DNA of 64,000 nt from Erythroxylum novogranatense (taxonomy: Eukaryota > Streptophyta > Magnoliopsida > Malpighiales > Erythroxylaceae): contig CM057232.1 in assembly GCA_029891385.1 (NCBI GenBank), positions 66,711,824 to 66,775,823 of the forward strand. The letters run 5' to 3'. Both the position numbers and the translations under genes were made by a program. Of the stretch, positions 1-11,563 are shown piece after piece. Below the pieces are notes generated by a model. That model saw nothing but the letters and a program-made list of their open reading frames with translations. It ran no database searches and was not told the origin of the DNA. Numbering within the stretch: the first letter of the stretch is position 1; each line of letters opens with the position of its first letter.

Positions 1-248
1 TTGCGAAAAACCGGATGATTGGTCCGTTAACTCCTCCGCTCTATCTGCTTTCTTCTTTGCGAAAAACGGATGATTGGTCCGTTAACTCCTCCGCTATCTG
101 CTTTCTTCTTTGCGAAAAACTAGATGATTGGTCCGTTAATCCTCCGCTCATCTGCTTTCTTCTTTGCGAAAACCGGATGATTGGTCCGTTAACTCCTCCG
201 CTCTATCTGCTTTCTTCTTTGCAAAAACCGATGATTGGTCCGTTAACA
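1..248. repeat. 53-56 bp minisatellite at the 3' end of copia-1
   Basis: About four and a half tandem copies begin at 1, 57, 110, 164 and 219, each opening with ttgcgaaaaaccggatgatt or a near variant and containing ggtccgttaac. Unit lengths (56, 53, 54, 55) are not multiples of three, so the array is unlikely to be a coding repeat although short reading frames cross it. It lies just past the RNase H end of the minus-strand copia-1, so it belongs to that element's 3' non-coding region or 3' LTR, which continues off the window. Confidence 0.85.
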
Positions 249-1232
249 TCACCATATTGAGGTTCGGCTCGATTTATTTAAAGCGATCTTCACTTAGTGG
301 TTTTGTGAAGATATCGCCCATCGAAATTTCGTTTCCACGAATTGTAGATCGACAACTTTCTTCCGAACGTAATCTCTCAAGAAATGATGTCTAACTTCAA
401 TGTGCTTCACCTTGAATGTTGAATTGGATTCTTTGACAAGCTGATGGCGCTGGTGTTGTCGCAGTATATTGGAATCTCTTCCTCTTGTATTGAGTAGTCC
501 TCCAATTGATACTTGATCCACAGTAATTGTGAACAACAACTTGCGGCAGACATATATTCAGCTTCTGCGGTTGATAATGCAATCGAGCTTTGTCTCTTGC
601 TTGACCATGACACCAGGTTTGGTCCAAGGTAGTGACAACCACCACTCGTGCTCTTCCTTTCAATCCTATCACCGGCATAGTCCGCATCGCAATATCCATT
701 CAACCTGAAATCTTTACCTTTCTCATACATTAAGCAAAGATCAGTAGTACCTCTAGTAAATCCATTTTCAATAAGAAATGAGCTCAGACGATCATACCAT
801 GCTCTAGAGCCTGTTTGATCCATATAAGGCTTTATGAAGTCTGAGACATGATCTGGATACTTTATATCCTCAAATCCAGGAGGTTGCTTGACATAGACTT
901 CTTCATCTATAAAGCCATTCGAAATACACTTTTACATCCATCCGAAAAGCTTTATGTCATGGCAACAAGATATGCAAGCGGTATCCTTATTGCTTCAAGT
1001 CTTGCTCTCGAGCATATGTCTCATTATAGTCTATTCCTTCTTGCGATTATAGCCTTGTGCTACTAATCTTGCCTTGTTGCGACTTACTTTTCCTGATTCG
1101 TCTAGCTTATTCTTGAATATCCATCTAGTACCAATAATGGATTTCTTTTCGTGTTTAGGAACTAAGGACCGACTTTATTCCTCATGAATTAATTCAACTC
1201 CTCTTGCATAGCTAATATCCATGCTTCATCTT
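249..1232 (-). pseudogene. Copia-1 reverse transcriptase / RNase H remnant (Maximus/SIRE-like)
   Basis: This is the C-terminal part of a Ty1/copia polyprotein that copies element RNA to DNA. RNase H is clear: NGYCDADYAGDRIERKSTSG, then ALSTAEAEYMSAASCCSQLL and YCDNTSAISLSKNP (about 450-720). The N-terminal RT fingers are readable at about 1060-1220 (GTRWIFKNKL-like). Between RAWYDRLSSFLIENGF and TTDLCLMYEKGKDF the catalytic YVDD box and connection domain are missing, so roughly 200 residues of RT have been deleted in frame. A frameshift near 410-540 moves the last part into another frame. RNase H resembles the Maximus/SIRE lineage. The copy cannot be functional. Confidence 0.85.
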
Positions 1233-1748
1233 TTAGAGCTTCATCAATCTTTTAGGTTCTACTTGAGATATAAATGCCACGTTGGCTTCTCTTACGAACT
1301 TGGACCTTGTTCTTACACCTTCCGAGGTTTCTCCGATAATTGACTCTTTAGGATGAGAGCTTTTGTATCTCCAATCTTTCTTTAACTCAAAATTCTTAGA
1401 GATATCTGTCTTTTCATCATGAAGTGTTCCTGATGAAGATACTTCCTTACACTGCGTCAAGGGCACTGTAACAACATCATCTTCTGATTCCTCTTCCTTA
1501 TTGGGTTGAGAGCTATCATCGAACTTAACGTGAATAGTTTCTTCAACAGTCTTTGAGGTGAGGTTGAAGACTCTAAATGCCTTTGAAGTGAGAGAATAGC
1601 CTAGAAAAATTCCTGAAAGTGTCTTCGCATCAAATTTGTCCAGAGCTTCCTTTGTGTTCAGAAAAGTGCACTTGCAGCCAAAAGGATGAAAATAAGAAAT
1701 GTTTGGTCTCCTTCCATTCCACAACTCATAGGGAGTTTTCTTCAGCAT
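1233..1748 (-). pseudogene. Copia-1 integrase C-terminal region
   Basis: An open stretch of about 171 codons matching the region after the copia integrase core: KTPYELWNGRRPNISYFHPF, then FGCKCTFLNTKEALDKF, GIFLGYSLTSKAFRVFN and an acidic linker (NKEEESEDDVV). In intact copia polyproteins this joins integrase to reverse transcriptase. Upstream sequence on the same strand is degenerate and downstream RT is deleted, so this is one exon-like piece of a dead polyprotein. The family is Ty1/copia, lineage SIRE-like by context. Confidence 0.85.
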
Positions 1749-3323
1749 TGGTCGCAGCAGACTCTATTCGAATGTAGCATCTCAGATTGACGACTTCCCT
1801 GAAGTATTTAGGAAGATTCATCTCATACAACATTGTTCTTGCCATCTCTTGAATCGCCCTATTCTTCCTCTCAACAACTCCATTCTCACATGGAGTCCTT
1901 GGGGTAGAAAGTTATGAAAATTCCTTTTCTTCACGTAATACTCAACTTCTCATTTTCAAATTCTCCTCCATGATCACTCCTTATGCTTGCTATAGACATT
2001 CCTCTTTCATTTTGTAATCTCATGGAAAGGTTTCTAAACACTTGAAAGACTCATCTTTATGTGATAGAAAAGTATTCAACAAAACCTTGTAAAATCATCA
2101 ACAATCACAAGTCCATACTTTTTTCCACCAAGACTTATTGTTCTTGTTGGAACAAATAAGTCCATATGTAACAACTCAAGTGGTCTAGAAGAAGTTATGA
2201 AATGTTTCAAGAGAAAGAGGTTTTAACTTGTTTCCTTTCTCGACAACTTTCACAAAAGAAATCTTTGTCAAAACGAATTTGTGGCAAACCTTTACTAAAT
2301 CATGTTTCAAAAGTTTTAAAATATGTTTAAAACCGACATGACCTAGTTTTTTATGCCGATCGCCTTTCATCTTTAGTAGATAAAAACATGAAATATTTTG
2401 AGACCGAAAACGCCTAAATCAATTTTATAAAGATTGTTTCGTCTTTTGGCTGAAAAGAAGATGGAACCATCTTTGTTTCGACTTCACAAATTTTTGATTA
2501 AAAGAAACTTCAAAACCGTAATCACATAATTGACTAATACTTATCAAGTTATGCTTTAAACCATCAACTAGTAATACGTTATTAATGCATGCATGAGAAT
2601 TCTTACCAATCTTACCAAACCCGATTATCTTTCCTTGTTGGTTGTCTCCAAAAGTTACTTGATCCTCCTTTCAGATCAAGATCTAGGAACATAGACTTGT
2701 TTCCGTCATGTGACGCGAGCATCCATCGTCCATATACCAATGGTGCTTCTTTGGTTCTTCCAACGAAGGATTTCGTGGGAGATATTATTTTATTTTTAGG
2801 TACCCAGATTCTCTTGGGTCCTTTAGGGTTAATACGATGTAATGAATGATAATGATGTGTAGAATGATAATGTTGATGACCTTTCGAAAATCGATTGATA
2901 TCTTTTCTTATTTTTTGAGCAACCGATTTTACTACGTAATGTCAGCTTATTTTAGTAAACCCTAATCCAGCTTTTATCCCTCGGATGTCTATATTCTCCT
3001 ATCATTTCATTCATCTTTTTGTACTATCTCAGAATTTAGCTAGATCAATTGAGAGATTATTAATTCTCGCTTTCAATTGATTAATCTCTTCAGATCTATC
3101 TACAACTTTGTTGTTATTCAATTCCTCAACTTGCTTTCTCAAACTTATATTCTCACTCTATCTCATGAGTATGTTTGAGGTTTTCTACATATTTCTTCTT
3201 CAACAGCTTGTACTGTTTCAAAATAGCATGAGAATCCTCTAACAATTCTGAATATGCATCTTGTATATCATTATAGCTGGAAGTTACCTCCTCATCACTT
3301 TCTTCTTCACTACCGGACATATG
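1749..3323 (-). pseudogene. Copia-1 protease-to-integrase core, degenerate
   Basis: No long frame is left, but fragments can be read on the minus strand. A pre-integrase zinc region is at 2185-2370 (HKKLGHVGFKHILKLLKHDL). The integrase core is at about 1860-1920, where a GTPCENGVVERKNR-like string marks the end of the DDE domain. Multiple frameshifts separate the pieces. Positions 2400-3320 correspond to the protease and spacer by order only; I see no clean DSG/DTG protease motif there. It lies between gag (3324-4383) and the integrase tail (1233-1748). Confidence 0.65.
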
Positions 3324-4383
3324 TTAGCATGTTCGACGCCAGAACTTGTATCGATTCGATGAATCCAGATCTTCCCACGCTGCCATCATGCTTTTCTTGT
3401 TATCTCTACTCCTTCTGGGTTGTCTTTTCAACATTGGACACTCGGACTTGTAATGTCCCGGCTTCTTGCATTCATAACAGGTAATGGATGCTTTATCGAC
3501 TTTTTCATCGTCTTTGCCGTTGTTCCTTCTAAATGTTGAATTTCCTTTGGACTTCTTTTTCCACATTCTTCTTATCTTTCTTGAAATGAAAGATAGCTCA
3601 TCGCCTTCATCACTTGATTCAGATTCGACTTCTGGAATCATCATCCTTGCTTCTTCAATCTTTAACGCCTTTGATGTATTCCTTTTGTTTTCTTCTTCGA
3701 TTTTGTGATTCTTTTGACTTGCTTTGAGCGCTATGGACTTCTCCTTTTTGGGCTTATCTTCCGCATCAAGCTCTACTTCGTGTATCTTCAACGATCCAAG
3801 CAATTCATCAAGCTTCAGTACGCTTAGGTCTTTGGCTTCTTGTACAGCAGTTACTTTGGGTCTCCATATTTTGGGTAGACTCCTCAAAATCTTTCGAATA
3901 TGGTCTTGACTGTTGTACGTTCTTCCAAGAGCTTTTAGCCCATTAACAATTGTTTGGAATCTTCCAAACATTTGATCAATGGTCTCTTCTTCTTTCATCT
4001 TGAATAACTCGTACTGATGCACCAAAATACTTATCTTGGACTCCTTCACTTGATTTGTTCCTTCATGTGCAATTGATAATGTATCCCACATTTCTTTGGC
4101 AGTATCGCATCCATGCACTTTGTCATACTCGCTTCTGCTCAATGCACAACTCAAGAAAAATTTCGCTTTGAGTTTAGTTGAAATCTTGCTTTACGCTTCA
4201 CCGTCCATCTTTCTCGTGGAATTGGATTTTATCATCATCTTCAGGTGTGTAAGGTCCATTCTCGATGATGTCCCAAAGGTCAATGTGAGTAGACTCGATA
4301 AACAATCTCATCCGATCCTTCCAATAGTGGTAGTCTTCACCATTGAATGCTGGGGAGGTCGGGTGACAGAGGCTCCTTCGCAA
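3324..4383 (-). pseudogene. Copia-1 Gag with CCHC zinc knuckle
   Basis: This would form the virus-like particle coat. The N-terminus (4198-4383) contains PAFNGEDYHYWKDRMRLFIE, typical of copia Gag in the SIRE/Maximus group. The main body (3324-4154) has the capsid-like helix region and the motif LGRTYNSQDHIRKILRSLP. A complete zinc knuckle CYECKKPGHYKSEC follows (CX2CX4HX4C). A frame change near 4155-4200 separates the two parts. Gag starts just inside the PBS at 4448-4460, the expected order for a minus-strand element. Confidence 0.9.
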
Positions 4384-4447
4384 TATACGTGTGTGATTCC
4401 ACCATTTTCTTTAGTTCACACTTTATTAGAGTGATTCTTGAACACCT

Positions 4448-4460
4448 TGCTCGATACCAA
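4448..4460 (-). other. Copia-1 primer-binding site
   Basis: On the minus strand this reads TTGGTATCGAGCA, one base short of the standard TGGTATCAGAGC that pairs with the 3' end of initiator-Met tRNA. It lies one base inside the LTR end at 4462, which fixes the orientation of copia-1 and the 5' LTR boundary. Confidence 0.85.
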
Positions 4461-5012
4461 TTGAAGTAAATCACACGTTAATATATTGAGTAATAATATG
4501 ACCAAGATACATAAGAAGGGGTTGAATTGTGATAAACTTTTCTTTAATCCCTTCAATAACAATTGCTTGTTCTTTCAGAAAACTTATCGTAAATCAATTC
4601 TTAACTAGTTTGAAAAACTTTGTTAATAATGAAAACTACGATTTAAGAAAAGTAAGAGTTAGAGAGAGAAACACAGCAATTTTATCCTGGTTCACCCCAA
4701 ACCGTGGGCTACGTCCAGTCCTCAGATATTCTTCTGAGATTTTCACTATCTCCAAACTGATTACAAGTATTCTTTAGACTGAGCCTCTTCAGGTCTCTTA
4801 ACAGCAAGTATTCTTTTACTCTTAGCCTCTTCAGGCTATCTGTAGCACTTTTTCAAAAATGAAAAACTGATAAAGAGCTTTTACAAAAGAGTTGCTCTTC
4901 ACAATATACACTCGAAAATAGTTCGCAATTTTTCTCTCAGATAGACAGATATTGAATACACAGAGTTTCATTCACTTTTTCCAAAAGTTATTTCTTCTTC
5001 AATCTCGACTCT

Positions 5013-5022
5013 TATTTATAGT
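5013..5022 (-). promoter_or_regulatory. TATA box in copia-1 LTR
   Basis: The minus strand reads ACTATAAATAAGAG. It lies about 560 bases from the LTR's 3' end, in the position expected for a pol II promoter at the U3/R border. Confidence 0.55.
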
Positions 5023-5109
5023 CGGAACTTCAACTGTTTCTTGACTATCTGCTTCTTGAATCTTTAAAGAAACGGTTATTCAGTTTAGCTCCGTAACCGT
5101 CTTAAACTG

Positions 5110-5365
5110 ATGTTTCTTTCTTCCGTCTTATTTTCGTATAAATCGCTTTTGTCTTCGTAAAGCTTCCGTCAGTTTTTTGTCTTCGTAAAGCTTCCGTCTG
5201 CTTTTTGTATCGTCTGCTTTTTCTTCCGTCTGTTTTTCTTTCGTCTGCTTTTGTATCGTCTGCTTTTCTTTCGTCTGCTTTTGTATCGTCTGTTTTTCTT
5301 CCGTTTGCTTTTACGTGTTTGTTTTTCTTCCGTCTGTTTTTCTTCCGTCTGTTTTTTTCTTTCGT
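5110..5365. repeat. Pyrimidine-rich minisatellite in copia-1 U3
   Basis: Degenerate tandem copies of cttccgtctgctttttgta and tcgtctgcttttgtatcg, with strong strand asymmetry (almost no A on the plus strand). All minus-strand frames give lysine/arginine-rich low-complexity strings, so the open frames here are not genes. It lies upstream of the TATA box, possibly as a repeated enhancer-like segment (inference). Confidence 0.8.
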
Positions 5366-5425
5366 ATATTTCTCTTTGTTTATTATCAAAATTATTTAAT
5401 ACGTGAAGTCTGGTTTGACTTAACA

Positions 5426-5992
5426 CCAAGTCTATAAATGGACCTTTGCAACTTGCATACCTTATGCTCATTTCTTGGCTCAATGAAACCTTTTGGTTGG
5501 GCCATATAAATGGTCTCCTTAAGATCCCCATTAAGAAATGTGGTCTTGACATCCATTTTTCATATTTCATAATCGAAATAGGCTGCTATGGCCAAAAAAA
5601 TTCTGATGGACTTAGGCATAGCAACCGAAGAAAAAGTCTCCTCATAGTCTATACCCTCTTTTTGAATATAGTCTTTAGCTACCAATCTAGCTTTAAAGGT
5701 CTCCACCTTTCCATTTGATCCTCTTGTCCTTTTGTAGATCCATTTACACGTTATAGCTTTTATACCTGGTGGTATATCTATAAGGACCTAGACTTCATTA
5801 ATGTACGTGGAATCTATTTCTGATTCCATCGCCTTTAGACATATTTCTACATCTACATCATTAATAGCCTGAGTGTGTGTAATAGGATCCATTTCTTCTT
5901 GATTTCAGATAGAAATTAAGCCTTCTCCTAGACATAGATACCTATCTAGTTATCTCATAACCCTCCTACTGTATCTAGGCACAACATGATGT
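5426..5992 (-). pseudogene. Copia-2 reverse transcriptase, N-terminal part, cut by copia-1
   Basis: Read on the minus strand, this is the copia RT start: CKWIYKRTRGSNGKVETFKA, then YEETFSSVAMPKSIRIFLAI, MDVKTTFLNGDL and VCKLQRSIY. It ends abruptly at 5426, where copia-1's LTR begins, so the YVDD box and RNase H lie beyond copia-1, off the window. In-frame stops (for example just before the MDVKT motif) show decay. Copia-3 at 28200-28650 carries the same segment and is a close relative. Confidence 0.85.
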
Positions 5993-6860
5993 TCAGGTTG
6001 CACTTTCAACTCTTGAATCCATTTCGACATCTTGTTTTGTTATATCCATATCAACTCTTGGTTTAGATGAAATAGCTAACTCCTTTAGTACTACTTCACA
6101 CCTTCCTTTGTGATTTCTCACAAACTCTTCCTTTAACAAGGTCGCATTTGTCGACACAAATACCTTCCCATCCTGAGGACTATAAAAATAGTACCTTCGA
6201 GTTCCTATAGGATATCCTACAAACAAACATACTTCTGACCTTGGTTCTATCTTTGTGGATTCAGACTTTAGAATAAGGACTGGACAGCCCCATGTCCTTA
6301 AGTGCCTCAATGAAGGTACTCAACCAATCCACAACTCTCTAGGTATTTTAGGCACCGATTTGGATGGAGCAAAGTTAAAAAGATATGTTGCCATTTGTAT
6401 GGCATATCCCTATAATAATTATGGAAGGCTAGCGTAGGACATCATTAATCTTACCATTTCCAATAGAGTCCTATTTCTCCTCTCAGCTACACCATTCTAT
6501 TGAGGTGTTCGAGGAGCTGACAAATTGGAAACAATTCCATTGTCAATTAAATATTGCTAGAACTCTTTGGATAAGTACTCACCACCTCGATCCGATCAAA
6601 GTTGTTTTAATGTTGTGAGATAGTCAAAAAATATTTGGTCATTTTTCTTCAATACAAGATTCACAGGTGGGTAATGGATCACTATCCAAGCCCATAAGGA
6701 TCCCATCCTTTACTAACCTGTCAAGTCTTGTCTGATTAATATGACCCATTCTTAAGAGCCACAGATATTTTGAATTAATGCTAGAGTCATTGGATTGTCT
6801 TGGTTTTATCAATTCTGTGGTGTTTAGTGAGCCAGACATAGGTTCTATAAAGAACAATCC
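5993..6860 (-). pseudogene. Copia-2 integrase
   Basis: The zinc-binding N-terminus is at 6639-6857 (LLRMGHINQTRLDRLV, then CESCIEEK); the first zinc-ligand His of the usual WHLRLGH is Leu here. The integrase tail is at 5993-6310 (RTWGCPVLILKSESTKIEP, VCLFVGYPIGTRRYYFY, FVSTNATLLKEEF). The DDE core between them (6310-6640) is disrupted, though AERRN-like sequence can be glimpsed near 6470-6500. A non-functional pol piece, homologous to copia-3 at 12138-12269 plus 27813-28100. Confidence 0.85.
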
Positions 6861-7099
6861 CTATTTAATTATCGCATCATATAAAATCCTTATTCTCATA
6901 TATTGAAACAACCTTTTCAAAATATAAGGAATAACCACATTTTATTATACAAAAAATAGAAATCATGTTCCTTACAATCATTGGCATGTAATAAACATCC
7001 TCCAAATATAACCTATGACCACTAGGAAAGTCCAAGACAACTACTTCCACCAATTCTACTGAAACATAGGAACCATTTGCTATCTTGACTTGAAACTGG

Positions 7100-8052
7100 C
7101 TTTTAGATAGTCTTCTCCTTTGTTAGAACCCCTGCAATGAATTGATAACATAGTTAGTGGCTCCTGAATCTAATATCCAAGAAATAGATAAATCTGCCAC
7201 ATTTCTACTTCTTAAGAAACTTAGGAAACCTATACCTTGTTTGCCTTTGAGGGACTTATGGTAGACTAGATAGTTTCTTTTCCAGTGGCCTATCTCATCA
7301 TAGTAGAAACACTTTCCTTTGATGTTCTCTTTGGCCTGCTTTTTCATGGCTTTGGCTTTGACCCTTGTTTGGGCCTTCTTTTTCATTAGACCCTTCTTCT
7401 TTTGCTTGCCCTTACCCTTGGGCTTAGAAGAAGATGCTGCATTAGCTTCGGGCCTATGAGCCTTGATATTCAATATCTCTCTCGTGTTCTAGAGGGTATT
7501 CATCAACTCACTCAAGGTGTAATCCTTGCTGTTGAGCTCATAGTCCAACTTAAACCACTGAAAAGAAAAGTTTGTTGATGATCATAATCATCTGCGTGTC
7601 CGCATCAATATCCACCCCAAGCATCTTAGCTTCAGTGACTATAGAGATTACCTTCATCGTGTAATCCTGCATCGATTCACCAGATTTCTTTCTGAGATTA
7701 TGAAAGGTTTGGATAGCTTTCACTCTTGTAGACCTGGTCCTCAGACCAAACATCTCATGTAGGTGATGGAACATTGAGCTAGTAGTTTTCATACAAACAA
7801 TTTGCTTTTGCAACATATCGTTGACAAAAGTTAGAATATAGCACTTAGTAGTCTTGTCAGCATTCTGCCAATGCTCATGTTGTTGGACTTGCTCATGAGG
7901 TGATTCTCCATCAGAGGTGTAGGGTCATTTTCATTTAACACCTATGAAATACGTTCATATTGAAGAAAAATGTCAAGGTTACATCTCTATTCATTAAAAT
8001 TGTCTCCGTTTTCTAATTTGTTATTAGTCAAGAGCAGGGTGAGTGGATTCAT
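7100..8052 (-). pseudogene. Copia-2 Gag and protease start
   Basis: The start codon is at 8050-8052 (MNPLTLLLTNNKLENGDN on the minus strand). The Gag body is at 7550-7816 (TTSSMFHHLHEMFGLRTRST, GESMQDYTMKVISIV), typical of copia Gag. A lysine-rich linker and zinc knuckle follow (7123-7473), but CFYYDEIGHWKRNY has Tyr in place of two zinc-binding Cys, so the knuckle is broken. The protease active-site motif SWILDSGATNYVI is intact at about 7140-7180. There is a stop or frame change near 7480-7550. The 5' leader upstream is split by the gypsy LTR unit at 8170. Confidence 0.85.
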
Positions 8053-8572
8053 TTTGTGTTAGGACTTGATGGGGAGCTAGTTCATCAAACTACTAGCACC
8101 AGTTTAATCACCAAATCTCCTTAAAACATCTAGAAGTGACGATAGCATTATAAACTCTTTATTTGAGTGTGTTAGCCCCAAATTTTTTTTTTTTAATTAA
8201 GCATGATTAGACTAATTAAGTAATTTAGTTAGCATTATTTGAGATGATAGTAATTAAATATGGTAGCATTAAATATCATATGACATTAAATGAGTAAGTA
8301 GCATTAATTGATTAAGTTAGATAACATTAAGTAATAAGTTAGGTAAGAGTCGATAACATTTAATATGTTAGTTGGTTAGTTAGGTTAAGATTAAATGCAA
8401 TGGGCTTTTATGGGCCTAAGCAAGTTGTAGTAGGAAAGAAAAGAGAAATAAAATGGGCTGAAAACATACATGGGCTTAAGTAGTTAAGGAAGAAATAAGA
8501 AGGAAGGAAGAAAGGAAAGAAGAGGAATGAGTTGGGCTTAAGTTAATGGGCTTAAGTGACTTGAATAAGGAG

Positions 8573-8580
8573 TATAAAAG
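8573..8580 (+). promoter_or_regulatory. TATA box in gypsy-1A LTR
   Basis: The sequence gagtataaaaggagg is a strong plant-type TATA box 403 bases into the LTR. It implies that the remaining ~2.9 kb of LTR, including the palindrome array, would be transcribed leader. Confidence 0.6.
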
Positions 8581-9418
8581 GAGGAATTAAATGAGTTGTA
8601 GGAAGAGAAGAGGGAAATCACTAAATTTTAGAGAGGGAGAAGAGGATTTTCGGCAATGAGGAGAGAAGGAGGAGAAAAAGAGGAAAAGCTTGGTTAGGGT
8701 TTGATTTTCCAAGAGATTTAGAGGGTTTTTGAAGAAAGTTCAAGGGGAAAAGTGTGAAGGAAGGTTCAAGCTACACTTTGAACTAAGAAATCACTTGGTT
8801 AGCTAAAGATTTAAGGTAAGCTTCTTGATTAAGGTTAAGCTTTTGTTGGTTTTATGGTTTAGATAGCTTAGAAAGAAGATGGGTTTAGTGATTTCTAAGT
8901 TAATTGCATGAAAGTAGTTATGTGGATTTTTCAATTGAAGCTATGTTGAAGTGGGTTTTGTTTCTCTTGAAATAGAGCAAGAGAGAGGAGAAGAGCATGA
9001 GGAGGAGCTCCATTTAGCAAGGATTTAGCAAGTTATAAGGTGAGTTTCATATTTATCTTTATGTATATAAGCTATAAATGTAAATTAATGCATGACATTA
9101 ATGAGTTTTGATTACTTGGTAGTTGTATTAAATGTTTGTGATTGAATGTTGGATGTGGTTGTTATAAGCCATTGATGATTGTATGAAATGGTTGATGTTG
9201 TTGTTGTTAGGCAATTGTGAAGGTTGAGTATGGAATTATGATGTTTATAAATGTACATTGTATGATGGCGATTGACATTGTTTGGAGAAACTTGTTAAAT
9301 GAATATGATGAAAAGCATGAATGATGTATGAAAAAGATGATTTTTAAAGAAACAGTGAATTGGACAAGAACAGTCCAATTTTCTTGTATGATGTATGATC
9401 GTTATGTTATGTGGGTAA

Positions 9419-9520
9419 GGTATAGTCCTAAGAACTGTCACGTGCACGTCGACCATGAAAGCCTTCGCCGACGCCTGATTGTGGCATAGGATGATCCAAC
9501 ATTTGGACTCTCAAGATTTG
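9419..9520 (+). other. Conserved GC-rich island of the long gypsy LTRs
   Basis: The segment with cacgtgcacgtcgacc, gccttcgccgacgcctg, gtggcat and ggactctc recurs at matching positions in the LTR at 12270 (13320-13413), in gypsy-2 (34796-34905, minus) and in gypsy-3 (46434-46535, minus), although these LTRs are otherwise strongly diverged. It lies downstream of the TATA box. Function unknown. Confidence 0.6.
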
Positions 9521-10697
9521 CCCATATAAGCTCATTAAATGAGACTATATGGTTGCCAAGAATATGGACTTACCGAGCCATTTGATGTGTTTCATATGTG
9601 ATTACATGAAATTGCAAGAATTATGAATGTTTGAATTGTGAGAAATTATGTTTATGTATTGATGAAAATTGCATGATGCATGTATTATGATTTCATTAAT
9701 GATTGCTAAATGTATGAATAACTAAATAGATATGCTTGTTATATAAATATAAATGTATTACCATGAGTTTAAAGCTCACCCCCTCAATTCTCCAGAAATG
9801 AGCAGATCCCGAGGAGCAAGCTTAAAGGCATTTACTCCAAGATTTTCTTTTGGTTTTGTATTGGAAATGATTTTGTAAAACAATGCTTTAGTTGCATTTG
9901 AGAAGATATTGTATTTTGACGCTTCATTGTAATTGGGCTTAAAATGCCCACTAAAACATTGTATGATACATGATTAAATGAACATGATATGATGAAGATA
10001 AAATGAAATTGAGTGGTAACTCAAAACTGAAATTTCAAACCCTATGTTATTATGTTTGATTGTGTAGTTTTTCAATGATGCATGAGATGACATGAATATC
10101 ATATAGGTAGGTGAATGTTAGGAGTGTGGTTGTTGCCTTGGATTGAGTTGGGAGTTACTCTTGGGATTAAGTTATGTTATATGAGGTTGCATGTTGAGTT
10201 TTATGCAGGTGGAAGCTTTAGGATTGAAATTTGGTTAGTTGCATTTTTAAGGAAGTGCTGTCAAATTTTCCTAAAATTGATGTAACTTCGCTTCAGGTTT
10301 ATACCCTCTTAAGGCTTGAATTAAATTGAGAGATCTTCTTGAAGATTGTAGCTTAATATTAGATCTTTAAAATGGTATATGGTTTGTCTCATTTGGAGTT
10401 AGGTGTAAAAACTTATGGGGATAAAACCTATATCAGTTACTATTTATATAGTCTATCCACTGTTTCATTGGTCATTGTTAGAGCAGTGCATTCGAATGAG
10501 TTTTTACCCCGATGAACGATAGATTTAGCTTTTTCATCCTTCATGAGATATGTAGTTTATCTCATTATCTTTCCATATAGGTATAGTATGCACAAATTGG
10601 AGCTATGAATAAGAAGTTATAAGCTTTGAAAGATGCCAGTGTCAAGTGGTTTGAAGTTGGATTGAAGGATGAGAGGTGGGGAGTTTTGAAGAAAGGC

Positions 10698-10880
10698 GTG
10701 TCCGTTAAACGGACACGAATGTCCGTTAAACGGACAGCCTCGGGTTCCAAAACACCCCTTCCCCTGCCCATGTCCTTTAAACGGACTTGCATGTCCGTTT
10801 AACGGACATTTGCGAACCAATTAGAACACCTTCACCCGAATGTGTCCGTTAAACGGACATGGCTGTCCATTTAACTGACA
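10698..10880. repeat. Palindrome array in gypsy-1A LTR
   Basis: Six copies of a near-perfect 17-base palindrome of the form TGTCCGTTAAACGGACA start near 10699, 10720, 10770 (degenerate), 10792, 10843 and 10864 (degenerate). Spacers are irregular and differ in sequence. The first copy extends to 19 bases. As transcribed RNA each could fold on itself or pair with another copy. Confidence 0.9.
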
Positions 10881-11563
10881 GCTACGGGAAAAAGTGCATT
10901 TTGGACATTGTTAGAGGCCGAATTTGGTTTTGAGGTCTTCATGAGAGTTGTAGATATATATGTCTACTTTCAAACGGTGAAAGAACAAATACAATCATAC
11001 CTCTCGATAAAACATTATGGCAATCGCGCCAAAAGAGTTTCACTTGGATTTTTAAAGTAAGCATGGTCTATTGTTTTGGGCATAAATCCCTCAGCCTACC
11101 TCTAAATGAGGTGAGGCTTGAACCATTAGTTTTCTAAGACATGTATCTTTCTTGCTACAAATATTGGTATCATTTGAAGTTAAATTGAGGAAGTTCTCAT
11201 TAAAGGAAGTGAAAGGCCGGTTAAGAGAGCATGTTTCCGGTATGAACTCTTTTAGGTTTTTTTTTGGAGCATATCTTGAGTTATAGAACTCCGATTGAAG
11301 CGATTCTTGTCTTAAATTAAACAAGAGTCATAAGGCTATGATTTACAAGAGAAATTATACTTGAAATTAGGGTTAAATGAAATAAACCCTACAAGGCAAG
11401 ATGATCAAGTTTCATGTTTTACGGTTCAAGAGTTGGACTCCGGTAACGAGATCCAACAGTTGGGTCCCGGATCCAACATCTGTGGTATCAGAGCCAAAGT
11501 AAGAGTATTAGGTTATATGCAGTTGGGTCCCGGGTCCCGACAGAGTGAATGTTCCCTGATACA

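Larger units (their letters stand above)
4462..5425 (-). mobile_element. Copia-1 5' LTR (964 bp)
   Basis: Read on the minus strand the LTR opens TGTTAAGTCAAACCAGAC and ends TTACTTCA directly before the PBS. It contains a TATA box (5013-5022) and a pyrimidine-rich minisatellite (5110-5365) in its U3 part. The sequence right of 5425 resumes in copia-2 reverse transcriptase, so copia-1 inserted into copia-2. The likely TSD is ccaag (5426-5430), whose partner lies beyond the window's left end. The 3' LTR is not visible. Confidence 0.85.
8170..11542 (+). mobile_element. Gypsy-1A LTR unit (solo-like, ~3.3 kb) with residual PBS
   Basis: It begins TGTTAGCCCCAAATTTT and is bounded by the TSD gagtg (8165-8169 and 11543-11547). 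The LTR body ends at ...atccaaca (11458 or 11478). Then comes a stub with a PBS-like tggtatcagagcc (11483-11495) and a second copy of the LTR tip ending cgaca at 11542. It shares blocks in the same order with the LTRs at 12270-27807, 32818-35944 and 37592-47976, so it belongs to the same broad gypsy (probably chromovirus) group. Contents: TATA box 8573, GC-rich island 9419-9520, palindrome array 10698-10880. No coding capacity. Confidence 0.85.

Noticed and set aside
1..250. CRISPR-like array
   Set aside because: Units are contiguous tandem repeats without unique spacers, in a plant retrotransposon. The same applies to the arrays at 10698, 33420, 47150, 51219, 61838 and 63800.
848..1066. Small plus-strand frame with hydrophobic residues
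   Set aside because: It is the antisense of copia-1 RT sequence; the minus-strand reading gives recognisable RT text.
5102..5570. Long overlapping Lys/Arg-rich open frames on the minus strand
   Set aside because: All frames are produced by the tandem pyrimidine-rich minisatellite; none resembles a protein family, and the real coding part (5426-5570) is copia-2 RT.
11483..11495. Second complete gypsy-1 element starting at the PBS
   Set aside because: Only about 40 bases of interior follow before the second LTR tip and TSD; copia-2 sequence resumes at once.
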